From Brachypodius melanocephalos (Eukaryota; Chordata; Aves; Passeriformes; Pycnonotidae): 64,000 nucleotides of DNA. The translations under genes were made by a program, and so were the position numbers. The DNA lies in contig VZSR01001854.1 in NCBI GenBank assembly GCA_013398615.1, positions 6,905,233-6,969,232 of the forward strand. The letters run 5' to 3'. The notes under the pieces were generated by a model. That model saw only the letters and a list, made by a program, of their open reading frames with translations, made no database searches and had not been told where the DNA came from. This document shows positions 48,401 to 61,092 of the stretch, piece after piece (positions within the stretch are counted from its first letter, which is position 1; the number at the start of each line of letters is the position of its first letter).

Positions 48401-50518
48401 GAGGAGGTGTGTACCAGAGCTGTCAGCCCAAACAGGAAGCATGGATGGTGCACATCCAGCCCAGGAACAGCAGTGCAAAGGTTAGCACCTTCAGCTATCA
48501 AACCATTAACCTTATTTTTACAAGCCTGTAATCTAGGTTCAATAAGAAAAGCATGCTCTCCCCAGCATTTTGCTAACATGACCAGAAGTTTGATATCTGG
48601 GAGGCTATCTACAAATTGTTACCTTTCACTTTTATTTAGAGAAAAAGCACAGCTTCCTTTTCTAATATGATTTTAAATCAAAGATTTTGTGCAGCATTAT
48701 TTTACTCAAATGATGTCTTAAATGCAAATCTTTTGATGCAGTATAATGTTTCTGAGAGGGAGTACTTTAAAATGTAAATGATGAAAAATCTCTGTCTGGT
48801 TTAGGTTTTCTATCAACACTTGATAGATAAATGAATTTTCAAAGTCTTCATTATTCTGATCAGTTGATGCACCATATTTGCATTCAGATAATCCTGAATG
48901 GGAAGCTTACTTGCATAGAGAAACAACGTGGGTCATCACAGTTTACTGTATGCTTGCAATTTATATCCCACAGTGAACATAAATAATGCCCACAATATAT
49001 CTAGGAGAGGAACCCTAGTCAGCAACACACAGGAGGATGGAAGAAAAATCAGTCTGGTTGTTAAAGATATGTAGCAGTTTTTTCCTCATCTGGGTGACAA
49101 CACTTAATTTCTTTCTCTCCATTTAAGCCTGAGAATGAAAAAGGGTCTGATTTTCAAACAGGTCTAAGAGTCTTTTTGCCCCTAATTTGGATCTCACATT
49201 ATTTTCTGATAATGTAAGGTGAGCTCATCTTGGTAAATGGCTGGACATATCCTGTTAAATGAAACCCTAACTGACCGAAGACCCTGGAGCTGGTAAAGTC
49301 ACCACACTTTCTCCAGTGGAGCTGGAATCAATAAATATCCATCTAGGAATACACAATGTGGGGCAGCAGTAAAATGTATTAGTGTAAAAAACTATATTGG
49401 TGGTCTTATACAGACCATGAAAGAATTAAATTAGGAGGGAAATGGCTGGCAGGAAAATCACCCAAACAGTCCAGGAAAGTACCATGGTAGTTTTGGAAGT
49501 CCTTGCACAGAGGACAAATGAAACTAGTAGCAATCTAATGCAAACTGTTACATCTTCTGCAGTTGATATTAGATGCCCCGACTGAAAATAAACAGCTTTT
49601 ATGGATTTGCAGTCCAGGACATCACTGAAATGAGTTCTCCATGGGACACCTGTATCTCAGCAATGACGTTGAGTTCCACATATACAAAAGAGATGGATTT
49701 CAAAGATGACTTAGGACCCTGAAGAGGCACACAGATGCATGCACAGATTTCTGCCACTCAGATCTGCCAACGTTTTCTTCCCTGTGCATGCAGCATGAAA
49801 GCTAATTTCAAACAAATTTGCATTAATGGCAGTTCTTTAATTAACTCAGGATGGGGAAGCTTTTACATCCCAACTGAACAAGACACAAGAGTGAAGTGCA
49901 AATCCAGGGATCTCATTTCAAGCCCAGTGACTCAATGAGTTGTAACACAAGGAGAACAAAGATTTACTTCCTCTTGCATTTTTTAACAATGGGGTTCTTT
50001 TGTTCTCACCCCTGTTTTTCTTTTTGTTCCCATTGCTACTGGCACTACCTTTAATGGCATGTTGAAAATTCTGGCAAATGAAATGATAGACAGCAGGATA
50101 TTTGCTGCACCCTAATGAAATGAAAGACTCATTAATCCAGACACGAGTAGCTCTTCTTTCCAAGGAAGGAATTTTGAACCTTTATGTCCCTCAGTACTGC
50201 CTAGCCAAAAAAATGGCATCTTGAAAGCAAGTGCTTGTAGGATCTGAGGAAACCAAATGATATCCTATATGAGATCTATTCTATACAAGGTCTATCATCT
50301 CTCTAAACTTTCCAGATGTGTGCTCAAATATCTTGGGAAGCCTTGTAAAACCCACTCCCACCCTTCTTATAGGTCTGGCAATGCAGCATGTCCCAAACGT
50401 TTAAGTCTTTTTTGTTTGTTCGTGGTGAAGCCATGGTCTAAATTTTTAATATTTCACTTCTTTTCTAAGCTCTTATTCCTGAGAATTCATTTAGACTGAA
50501 GAGGTGTCTTAAAAAAAC
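45446..50518. other. Unique AT-rich sequence, longest open frame of the window
   Basis: The 47848-48309 + frame (154 codons from its first ATG) is the longest here. It is Cys- and His-rich but has no spacing that I recognise as a zinc finger or other fold. An acceptor-like stretch (ctaccacag) directly precedes its ATG. By a rough stop-codon estimate, about one frame of this length is expected by chance. No mobile element was recognised. Confidence 0.55.
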
Positions 50519-50860
50519 ATGGAATCACAGAATGGGTAAGGTAGGAAGGGCTCACAGTGGGTCATCAGCCTCTTTGCTCAAGCAGGGTAATCCTAGAGCA
50601 CATGGCACAGAATTGTGTCCAGACACTTCTTGAGTTATGTATCCACACCCTTGCTGAGCAACCTGTTCCAGTGCTCAGTCACCTGCACAGTATAGAATTT
50701 CTTCCTCATGTTCTGGTGGAATTTCTTGTGCATCAGTTTCTGCCCATTGCCTTTTGTTCTACTGCTCAGCATCACCTAGAAGAGCCTGCATCCGTCTTCT
50801 TGACACACACCCTTCAGATATTTATAGGTGTTGACAAGGTCCCCTCTCAGTTGTCTAAGG
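50519..50860 (-). mobile_element. CR1 LINE 3'-end fragment, reverse strand
   Basis: The antisense CR1 3' end (atggaatcacagaatggg) is followed in order by agcagggtaatcctagagca, ttgtgtccagacac, gagcaacctgttccagtgctc and gaatttcttcctcatgttc. Later parts read ttgacaaggtcccctctcag. It is about 340 bp, 5'-truncated and diverged, with no coding capacity. Confidence 0.9.
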
Positions 50861-53734
50861 AATGAATATTTACAAGTAGAGGAGAGATCAAAATGTTAAA
50901 AACCTGTTATATTAAGCATCTAAAATTATCACTAGGGTGTAAGTAAATAACATGAGCTGCTCTTTGTGTTTGACAATCTGGCAACACCTCTCCTGTTTCT
51001 GGAAAACTTTCACGTACTGGTCTGAGAGGACATCTGTGTTGGTCTCCATCCCCAGGCATTGAGAAGTCATTGGGAAAAGTTACCATACTTCAGTTATGGT
51101 CTAAATTTATGTCTCAGAAGTAGCAAGGAGGTCAGTAGTTGTCCACGATCCACCCACGGGCAGACTGTAGTATAATGAAAGAGATGATATAGATGTTGTA
51201 CTCTTCAAATCTGTGCATATTCTGGATCCTGCCCTCTCTGGAGGGAAATATTACTCAGGAAATATCTAGGACCTTGTCTGGAGCAACAAATAATTTGGCA
51301 ATACTGTATGCTGACTCAGGACACCTTTCAAAAGATAGCACAGACTTACATATTCTTCTTTACAATGCATGAGAAACATCCATAGTAATTTAGTGGCAAG
51401 TGCAGTTCCTACACTTCCCATATAGAAGCAATCTTAGCTGTAGGCTAAGATATAAAGTACCTATTAACAGCTGAATGCAATTTTAGACTCTAGCTTTTCC
51501 GTTCCTGGGCTACCTGCTGCAAGATGAGACACAGCGCAGAAAACAGATTAATGCCAAATGTAACCATGTCCTAATGAAAGAACAGGACAACAAACAGATC
51601 TTTTCATTTGTGCTCTCGATTTTATGTGGGTTAAGGTTGCCAATGCAAACAAGGGCTAATGAAATTCAAGGTTTAACATTTAATTTATCGTAGCCATGTG
51701 GTATCTCTCTTAATGAAATGGTAAGCTCAAGGTTAGTAGGGGAAAAAATAATCAAAGCAACCTATCTTCTTATCAACATATAGAAACTGAATGCTAACTC
51801 TATGAGTACAATGCCACGATTACAATATCATGGCACTCTTGTGCATTTGTCTCCACAGAGGAGTCACACACATCCTTATGGAGCAGTCCCAGGCTCCAGC
51901 TCTGTCTTGACAGTACAGTGCTCCACAGCTAGGGCAGCTGACACAGAAGATAAGCTGCAGAGAGCTACTGTGCAAAGCAGGGTATGTCCAGAAGGAATAC
52001 ATAAAGGACAAATTTCAGATTTTTATTGCTGAGAAAGAAGTTCAATATTCATTAGCAATAGATGTAGAAAAAACTCTAGATATAGAAAAAACCCCAAGCA
52101 AGGACATTGTTGGCCTGAAAATAAAACTAGGGGGAAAACTAGACCATGACCAAAGTCCCGAGGACTGTTTTGAAGCCTGATGTAAAATACATTATTTTTC
52201 AAATTTCCAGGATCAATCTGAATATTCTTTTGTAGATATTGTGCTAATAGATATTTTGATTGATCTTTTAAATGCAAACATTGGGCTAATAGTGAAAGCA
52301 CATGTTGTTACTTCAAGTCTGGAGCACTTTCCATTAGCTGTCTGATCATCAGTGGGGGATTTATTGAGTAATAAATTGCCTTCTGGCCATAGGTTTGCAA
52401 AAGCTCAATACATCCTTATTAGCATCTCAAAATTATGCAATACAATAATTAGACTTTGAGGGAAACAGGGACATTTTTCTGCATTCTACACAGTGTTGAA
52501 TAATGATTTTGTGAAGTTCTGGTTGCAGTATATTATTTGTTAAGATCCATGGGACTCACACTTGCAACTCTGGATGAGTCTAAAAGATCCACCACGGGAC
52601 ATAAAATAAATGTGATATAAAAAAAATATTTTCATAAAAATGTAGGATGCTTTAAACAGTCTCTTAAAATTATAATATTTCTCTTTGTCTGCCTACTATG
52701 GAATAAAATGGCACATTACATGGAGTTTGCCTAACTTGAGCAGCTCAGAAAAAATGTATTGGCTAACAGAGTGAATAAGGATGATAAATCCCATCTTCAG
52801 CTATCTCATAATTTTTAGTGAGCGGTTGTCTCAAAATGCCCAAATGGGCAACAATGTGCTTTAGATCCCACTTGTAAATAAATTTAGCACACAAAAGGAA
52901 TCATTCCGGTGTTACAAGCATGGAAACATAAAATCCAATGCAGTTCAAAAGCTCTTCTACACAGTCCAGCTATAGATTACTTCTTTTTCTATAAGGATTT
53001 ATTTTGGAGTTGCTGGTAGATGCTGAATTAAAGTATAATGACAAGGCATAGCTAATTTAATGAAGAACAAATTTTCTTGAAAGACATAGAGAGCATCCAT
53101 AAGCATATTCTGACACAAATAGTCTTTTTTTTTTTTTCTGCTACAACACCAACCTAAATAATTAAGACTATCTGGACTCAGACAGCAATTGGTTGTTTTT
53201 TAGGGGGTGGAAAAATGCCTCTGGTTCCAGTATCAGCCAAATAAGGACAGTGAGTAGTGATCTGAGGGCATTTCCTGCAGGACTCTTGCAATCACCACAC
53301 AGTATGATACCACAGAGGCTGTGGTCACTTCTACCTGAGGTGCTTTACCCCTCTGTAGTGAGAAAAACCCAGTACACACAGGCTGTGCTTCAACTAGCCA
53401 CAACTAATGTCATGAGTCCACAATTTTAGATAAAAAATTCTATGCATGATGACACCACTTCCACCCCAAACTATCTGACCCCATCCTTCCACCTCAATTC
53501 TGTATCTTCACTGAATCTTTTGCAAACTATTAAAGGTTAAGGGAGGGTGCACCTCTTCTTAATTACTCCGCAGCATACCATTTTGTCACACACACAGGCA
53601 TGCAGTTCTGGGTTAGAGAATTTTACTTCCTGAATCTTCCTCTAGGTTTTCACTGTTATTTTAAGGTCACCATATAGTATCTGAGTAGAATGAGTGGGCA
53701 GGCAGTGTGTGCAAATTAAGACCTCAAATCTCTT
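50861..53734. other. Unique AT-rich sequence, no gene called
   Basis: Holds an 18-bp-period imperfect duplication at about 52059-52095 (tagatgtag / tagatatag followed by A6C), and T13 at 53125-53137. The stretch 51590-51735 has the TAAT-rich look of conserved noncoding DNA, untested. No mobile element was recognised. Confidence 0.55.
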
Positions 53735-53797
53735 GCTGCCTTTGACCTCTGCATCACGCAACTTCTCTAAGCCTTATTTTCTCTAAAGATAAAATGT
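53735..53797 (+). mobile_element. Possible MIR-like SINE core/3' fragment
   Basis: tttgacctctgcatcacgc followed by aacttctctaagccttattt and aagataaaatg parallels the MIR stretch gaccttgggcaagtcactt, aacctctctgagcctcagttt and atctgtaaaatg. Several words agree in the right order and spacing over about 60 bases. This supports an ancient MIR remnant, although divergence is high. Confidence 0.4.
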
Positions 53798-55628
53798 CAT
53801 TCTCAGTAAACTGGTGTGACAAGTACAGATGAGTCATGCTATTTAAAAAGCAAAACATAAAGAAGGAGCCATTGAAAGACGAACAACACAGGAAAGCGAT
53901 GAGAAAAGGACACAAAATCTGAATAAACTGCTGCAAGATCAAAGTAGGTGAGAAAAACTCAGCAGGAGGATAATAAGGGAAAAGGTAGAAAAACATTATA
54001 TAGACCTGGTTTTATTTACAGAGATGAAACTGTAACTATGGCTAGAGAAAAAGCTAATTCTGATACTAAGAAAAATAAGTTAATCAAATGAAATACATGC
54101 CACGTTGCATAAACCTAAATCAATCCTCGGGCAGTGAACACTATGAAGCTATTCTTTTCAGCTTTACCTTTTCCCCATTCTAGCAAAATCAGGTCAAATA
54201 GACTATATATTATCTGTCCTGTATCTGTAAGTAAAAGACCCAAATTATCATTTATTAGAAATACTCTCTCTTGCTTTTAACACAAAATTGTTTGTTAACT
54301 GTTCCCTTACCAACTTTAAAGCCATAAAATAGACATGATAATAGCAGTCTGTGTTAATAACTACAGCATTAACATCTACTCATTTATCCAGTATAAATTT
54401 CATCCCATATGAATTATTAACAGTGGTAAATATTTGTGAACAAATCATGATTTTTTCTTGTGTTTTATGTGATACTCGTAGTAAAGTACAGTTCGTAACC
54501 AATATGCAGTGTTCACTACCTGGGAGGCAAAAAGCAAATGACAAATCCAAATCCATCACATTTTCAGATACTAAACTATGACAAGGCTGGATGTGCAAGG
54601 ATGGCAGGAAAGCTTTCTGCAAAATCTTTTAAATTCAAAGGATTCTAAATCATTCTGGATACCTATCCGAAAAGGGAATGAGCAAAGAACATGGAACCAG
54701 ACTGGCTTTTTTTCCTGTTTCTTTGCCTTGTTCAATAAATAAAGAGGTGAAAATATTTTTTCCTTCTTTTTGAGGAAGAATGGGCTTTACTTTCCCACTT
54801 TTTTACACTTAAAATTCAAAGATTGTTTACCTCAATATACTACAATGACAAGGCAACCCATCAAAAAAGGACAGCATAGAAAAGAGGAAAGAAAAGGTGA
54901 GTAAATACAAGAATTTGCTGTTCCTTTTAGACAGGAAAAATCTTTGTTTCTTTAAAAACTTCTGCAACTACAGTAACTGACAGTTTGGACAAGATATTTT
55001 TTGGTAACACTTTTGTCTCAGCTTAAGTGTTGAAGAACATGCAATATACATCTTTAAGATTTCCAGGGAGCATTCTAAAAATAAGAATCAGAAGAGGTGT
55101 TTCCAACATTTCTTATTTTTAAATAGTGGGGGGAGCCTCCACATTTCTATGAACTTTTCCAATCTGTCTTATTCACTGCAAGACAACAAAGACAGGGAAA
55201 ATTCAAGTGGTTAAAAATCACCTGATGGTCACCTTGTATTTTGCATTTACAGAGAGAGAAAGTGCTTTTTTTTAATGTTAACCCTGGAAATGGATTTCTA
55301 GCAAAATGCACAGAATACCTTGAATTTCATCTGACTTCTGATCCTTAGAGTAACATAGCTATAGCAGAATTAGACTCTAAATTGCCATTGTCTAAATCTT
55401 AATATTCTGTGAAATATAATTACTACAGCAGGCTCTTTAAAAACAGGCAAGATATAAAGTGAAAATATAACTAAATGACCCAACTTATCCTCTTCAAAAC
55501 TCATCTCTAATGACACATGAATGAAAACTTGAAAACAGGGAAAAATATGAAGTGATTAAGCTGTCCATCAATAAACAATAAGAAGTATTTCTTTGGCACC
55601 TCCAAAAAGTACAGATGTTCTTCCCAAA

Positions 55629-55655
55629 GAAGAATGGTGACCGAAGAATGGTGAC
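55629..55655. repeat. 14-bp-period tandem duplication
   Basis: The 13-base word gaagaatggtgac occurs twice without mismatch, separated by one c. Confidence 0.85.
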
Positions 55656-57726
55656 TCAACTCAGATCTTGCACCTACGACTCTCCAACATGAATGCAATA
55701 CTTCCCTTATGAGGCTTTTAGTCAGGCAAGAAAAACAAGTGCCTATGGTTTTATTTGTTCTGATAATGTAGGAAAATTGCCATTTTTTACACACATTATA
55801 TTTTTCTATTTACTAGCAATTCTTTAAAACCACTGTAATTTACAACACAATGAGAGTTCTCAATCCTCAGGAAGTTGGTGAAGGCTTTTGCATGGACCTG
55901 AGGGTCAGGACTATACACAATCTCAGTTTTGTGGAGTATCCATATGAAACGTGATTATTCAACTCTGAATGCAGATTCATATGCCAAAGTGCACGCTGAA
56001 GTAACTTCCAACAATCACTGTTATGCTGAACCTACTGAGTCATTGTTGATTCAACAGAGACTAAAGTAAACCAGACAAAAGGAATTAGATATTCAGCCTT
56101 TGCTTGCTCAAAATGATACCAACACCCAATGCCACCACAAGCCAATACAAATTTCCAGAAAACTTGGTTTATGGCATGGCAAAATGCCAAGCTATGTATT
56201 AAGGTAGCCTGTTATTTCCATAATGCATGCACTATCATCACACCCAATTCAAGTGGAGGAAAAACACAGCAATTCTCATCTCAATGTTCCTGTCTTTAAT
56301 GATCAACTATAGGAAAAGAGTGAAGGAATTTCTGAAGATTTTGTGGCACTAAGGCCAGCCTCACAGTGAGCCATGGAAGAACAGCGGACAGGATTTGGGA
56401 AAAAATAATTTAAAATTCCTTATTCAATGAAAATAACTTGTTTTGAAGGGCCTGAACAATATTCTTAGATTATTAGATTTCAATTGAATGACTGAAAACA
56501 TGAAATGTCGGTGAATGCTTCTTCATTTATGCTTTCTTTTATTACCTTGCTCTTCTCTGATGAAAGATACAGTAAAAGTGAAATAGAAGTGAACAAAGGT
56601 CACAATCATTTTCAATTGAAAAAGTGAAGAAATTTAGGGATCTGCAAGTTTAAAACAAATGCATGGGAATGCACTGCAAATCCAACTTACCAGCTTATGA
56701 ACTGCTCAAGATCTTGAGTGAAAACTTCATCATCTACTTCCATACTGATAATATATTGTGACTGCAGTTAAACTTGACACTTGGCTATAGCCCCACAAAT
56801 GACAAGCACTGTGGTATGTTTGAAATGCCAGGCTGCAAACACTATTTTTGTCTGCAGGTTATTCTTCCACATCTAGCTATAACTGTTTCATCTATAAATT
56901 TAAGCCTTCCAGGTTACATATTCCCAACCTTTTAAAATCTCTTTGCCCTAAAAGCAGTTTTCTCTAAAGCCTCTGCTTCACCAGAAGGAAGATGTAAGGG
57001 TTTTATGTGTCAGGACTGAGATGCCTAGAATCAGTAAAATCATAGCTTTTCATCCTACCAGCTTACTACAGATGAAATAGATTACACAGAGCCTGCCCAT
57101 GTGTGAATGCATCCATATGTATTAAAAACTGCATTCCTTGCTGCTCTGCATCATTTTTCTTGAGAGGTTTATGTCAATATCTTTGGCAAAATTCCTCCTC
57201 CTTCCCACTGTTTTGCAGCATGCTATGAAACTGTTGCCTGTCTGTAAGGTGGCTGAATTTGAGCAAACTTGTAAGCACAGACTGAGCAATGTACACTGAT
57301 GAGTGTGATAAAAATATGAAAAATGGCATATAAATTAATGATATTAGTCTGCATTTTCATTTACTAAGCCACACGATCCTATTTCAGCCAGAAGAGCTTA
57401 AACATTGCTTTATGACAGCTATGTTTAATTTGCTATTCATTACTTCTTTATGCTTCTGATCCTCTGCATTTACTTTGCTCTTCAGATCTGATTGAGAACA
57501 TCTCCAAGTCAAATCTTCTTTTGCCTTCTGGTATATATAAAATTATAATTTTTTTCCCTATATGTCATCTATCTTCAGTTCCACAACGTTGGAGCTCTGT
57601 TACGCATCCGACAAGTCTTATAGGCAAAAGATAAAACAAGAACTGTAATCCATGAGCTGAGTGAATCAAATGTAAATATTTCAAACAGAGGTTCCCAAGC
57701 CATGCTTAAGCTTCAACTCAAAAGGC

Positions 57727-57744
57727 TTTTTTTTTTTTCCCCCC
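57727..57744. repeat. T12C6 pyrimidine run
   Basis: Twelve T residues run directly into six C residues, followed by ttag. It is slippage-prone and reads as a very strong polypyrimidine tract. Confidence 0.9.
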
Positions 57745-57748
57745 TTAG

Positions 57749-57880
57749 GTGCAATGGGCAGAGAAAGAAGTTTCAGTGACTACAAGGAATGCTGAATATA
57801 TTGCAGATGGCACTGCAAAGGACCTAACCTTGTGACAGCAGGAGCCATTTTTCATAAAAGAAAATAAAAAGTCAGCTTAG
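57749..57880 (+). other. Possible 3' terminal exon (low confidence)
   Basis: The T12C6 run followed by ttag makes a strong acceptor just before 57749. The frame that begins with the first base is open for 28 codons, starts VQWAEKEVSVTTR, and ends at TGA 57833-57835. An AATAAA lies at 57863-57868. The peptide reads plausibly but I do not recognise it. The polypyrimidine run may simply be a decayed simple repeat, so chance remains a good explanation. Confidence 0.15.
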
Positions 57881-58518
57881 TGTAACCTTAACAAACAGTC
57901 TGCTGCATGAGGCTTTGGCTGGTGGAGACAATTCTTCCACAGCCTCCCACAAGTATGACCCATATTCTGTCTGATCAATACCTGCCTGAAAATATCAGCC
58001 TTCTCCCATTCATGCAAAAATGCTCAAGGCCACATTCTTGGTTACTAAGTACACACAGTGCTGTTTGAAACCTTTCATAGCATTAGCATAGGTTTTTCAA
58101 AGCATTATCCAGACGTGATAAGTAATAATTTGATCCAGATACTGTATCAGAGAAGAAAGTGGTGCTAGAGATCAAACTACTCCCTGGGAATAATTTTGCC
58201 CTATTCAAAGCACTTAGTGATTGACTTCAGTGTCTGATATTTCATCTGTAAGACTGTAATGATTGCAGTGGTTAGAACACAATGGAATTTTATTTTAATA
58301 ATTATTACTATTAGCCTCCGGTTATTCACTCTGCATATTTAAAAAAGAGAAAATGTCCCTACCTCTGCATTATGAGATCATGGCTTCAGACTAAAAGTAA
58401 TTTATTGTACTTTTATCTCTTCAATGTCACACTCTTTTGCCTGTCCTTTATTTGCAATGAGAACACACTATAGTTAAATGTAACCAAGCCTCCCCTCCTT
58501 CTCCTCTCCCACCCCTCA

Positions 58519-58528
58519 NNNNNNNNNN
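58519..58528. other. Assembly gap, 10 N
   Basis: Ten N residues between a CT-rich stretch (ctcctctccc and similar) and a poly(A) run. A gap of this size next to low-complexity sequence suggests unresolved local sequence. The true length is unknown. Confidence 0.99.
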
Positions 58529-58532
58529 CTAT

Positions 58533-58558
58533 AAAAAAAAAAAAAAAAGAGAGAGAGA
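58533..58558. repeat. A16 followed by (GA)5
   Basis: Sixteen A residues grade into five GA units directly downstream of the 10-N gap. Confidence 0.9.
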
Positions 58559-61040
58559 AATTATCTTCCTTTGGTATTAAAATTGCTAGTAGAACCCTCT
58601 GGCCCTCGGTAGGATTTTGTTTCCATGGAAGAATATGAGTTGGAGGTTTTACAAGATTAAATGATCATTTCTCCTGCATGAATTTAAATGGAATTTACCC
58701 ATCTCATTCCTCGTGACAATATTTCAACCTTTATTTTAGGACAATGAACAACAGAGAATCATGTCCCTGATGTAGTAACAGATGCACTACATACAACTTA
58801 GGGAAGGTTAAAGAAATGTAAATATGAATAACCAGTATTGTCCCCTACTGTAGGTACATGATGAATTTTACAAGATGGAAATGTAATAGGCTACCAATTC
58901 CATTAAATATTTTGGTAACAGGAATCCTGTCCAGCAACAACATAAACCAGAATGCTGTTCATACATTAAGCAAGATTAAGTCTAAAATACACTTTAGTTT
59001 TGTTTAGTTTAGTGGTAAACACTCTTGTAAAAAACACCTGCCAGAATTGCTTTCAGTGTTGCTTTCCCCTACAAGGCAAACTCCACTAGAAGCATAAACT
59101 GTACAAAACACAGGTTTCCCATTGGATTTGGAGCACAACATGTCCTAAATTAAAGCCTCCTGTTGAACACAACTTGCAGAATTCTCTGTTTATTTTCTTG
59201 ATGGATGTTACCCTACACACGCATGTGAGACTCACCCACCTGAATTAACTCCCATACAGTTAACTCCACACTTGGAGAGCTGCTGGAGCATGGCACCAGC
59301 TGCTTTTTTGTCTCAGGACTTCTGGGGGACCTTTTGCTGAGAGTCCCAGAGTGCTATCCAGCAGGATCCTGCTGTGGTAGCCAGCCCTGGGCAGCAATGC
59401 ACACCCACCAGGCAGCAGCAAGGCTGGCACCCTGCAAAGGACCAGGCACACACAGGTCACATTCAGTCCCTGTCCCCCATGGTCACTCCTGGGCTTTGTA
59501 ACCTTCAGCACAGGGAGCTGATACAGTCTCCTCTAAAGAGGACATGCAAACTGGCTACACACATCACCCCAGACTATGGTGATCCTGTGATAAATGTGCA
59601 TATCTACATAAACAATGCCACCTTAAATATTTTTCCTTCCCTAAAAGTATAAATGTTTTGAAGGGAGTAACTCCTTCCTGAGCGGAACCTATTTTCTCTG
59701 TATTTTACACATTCACAAATATGCAATACCTAAAATACAAAAGCTCATTTTGACAGCTAAGAGTGTACACTGTGCAACAGGAGGAAAAAGAGGAATGTTT
59801 GAAAGCTATTTCATGTGTTTCCTTGGCTATCCATTGTGCCATTACATTTATTCTCCACAGAGTCATCCTTTTTTTGTCATTCTAGGCTGCTCACAGGTGT
59901 CACAATTTATTTAACATTCTTCAGTGATTTTGACAGTGCACATGCACATCTGACAACTTCAATATGAATGTTGAGGAAATATTATATTGCATCCTGTAGA
60001 TCAGTATAAAAGTAAAAACAAATACTTTGTTTTCATAAAATTAGAAAAGGTATTCAAGCTGAAGTATTACTGTTATATACACAAAGTAAGACTGGCAAAT
60101 AAAGTGTGGGTGGCAAAGTTATCAAAACAATTTAGTAGTAAGAATGAATTATTGAGGGTGGAAAAAAAAGATTCTGAAGATCATGTAAACACATAGTTAT
60201 TAGTACCATTTTTCTTTTTGATATTCAAATAATTTAAAATCATTAAACAGTGCTGCATTACAGTTCTTGAGAAGAACACACCACTCTCAGCAAGGTTTTT
60301 CCATTGGTTTCCAACTTCTGTTTTTTTAAGGGTCAATTTTCAATTTTTCACATCTCTAAATCCAGTCACTATTCAGGGATGGCATTAATATAACCAGTGA
60401 TAAAACTCGTTCAGAAAAGTAGGCAGGGTGGGTAAATACATTGGAGTGAAGGAGAGAAGCCATGGGAAACCAAGTTGCTTTAGTTATACATGCAATGGGA
60501 GCTAGGACCATACTCAAGGGAGGATCTTACATGGCCAATCCACATTAAGGCAGCACTAGTGGCTAATGGACATGGAAGAGGATTAAATCCATATGGAAAT
60601 GGCACTGAAAAGGCAAAAGAGGAAGTACTGAGAAAAGAAAAATGATAAAAAGGGACAGTCATCTCCTCTTAAACAATTTTATGCCTTAGTTCATCTTCTG
60701 TGGAAGTAGGCCAATTTGCCATTGTGCATATTTAGAATACTGTGAATAATGAACTCCTTGAAAAAGTGAATGCCCCAAAAAATAATCCACTAAGGGAATG
60801 GCTTCTGTTAGTGCTTAGCATGCATACTACATCCAGCTCAGTTCTAATGGCAATGGTCAGGGGCCCTGGTCCAACACCTGATCTCTCCTTTCCATTCCTC
60901 CTCTCAACAACAAATGCTTGGGATACCCTCACATCTAGAGGGGTTGCTGCCAAGTGAAAAGAAGAATTAACAGAATCCTCCTCCTGGCAATTCCATGGTC
61001 TCTTAAGTGCTTGTTCAGGCTTGATGGTCCAATACTTTCC

Positions 61041-61092
61041 AATATATCTAAGTCCTAATATCCTAATATACCCGCTAATATATCTAAATCCA
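61041..61092. repeat. Imperfect repeat of aatatatctaa(g/a)tcc
   Basis: Two near-identical 15-base words about 37 bases apart, with cctaatat fragments between them. It is probably a decayed short tandem array. Confidence 0.65.

Larger units (their letters stand above)
53798..58518. other. Unique AT-rich sequence, no gene called
   Basis: A 14-bp duplication (gaagaatggtgac, spaced by one base) lies at 55629-55655 and a T12C6 run at 57727-57744. A terminal-exon candidate starts at 57749. No open frame over 95 codons was seen and no mobile element was recognised. Confidence 0.55.

Noticed and set aside
50557..50865. 102-codon + frame
   Set aside because: It lies within an antisense CR1 fragment and is a shadow of the repeat.
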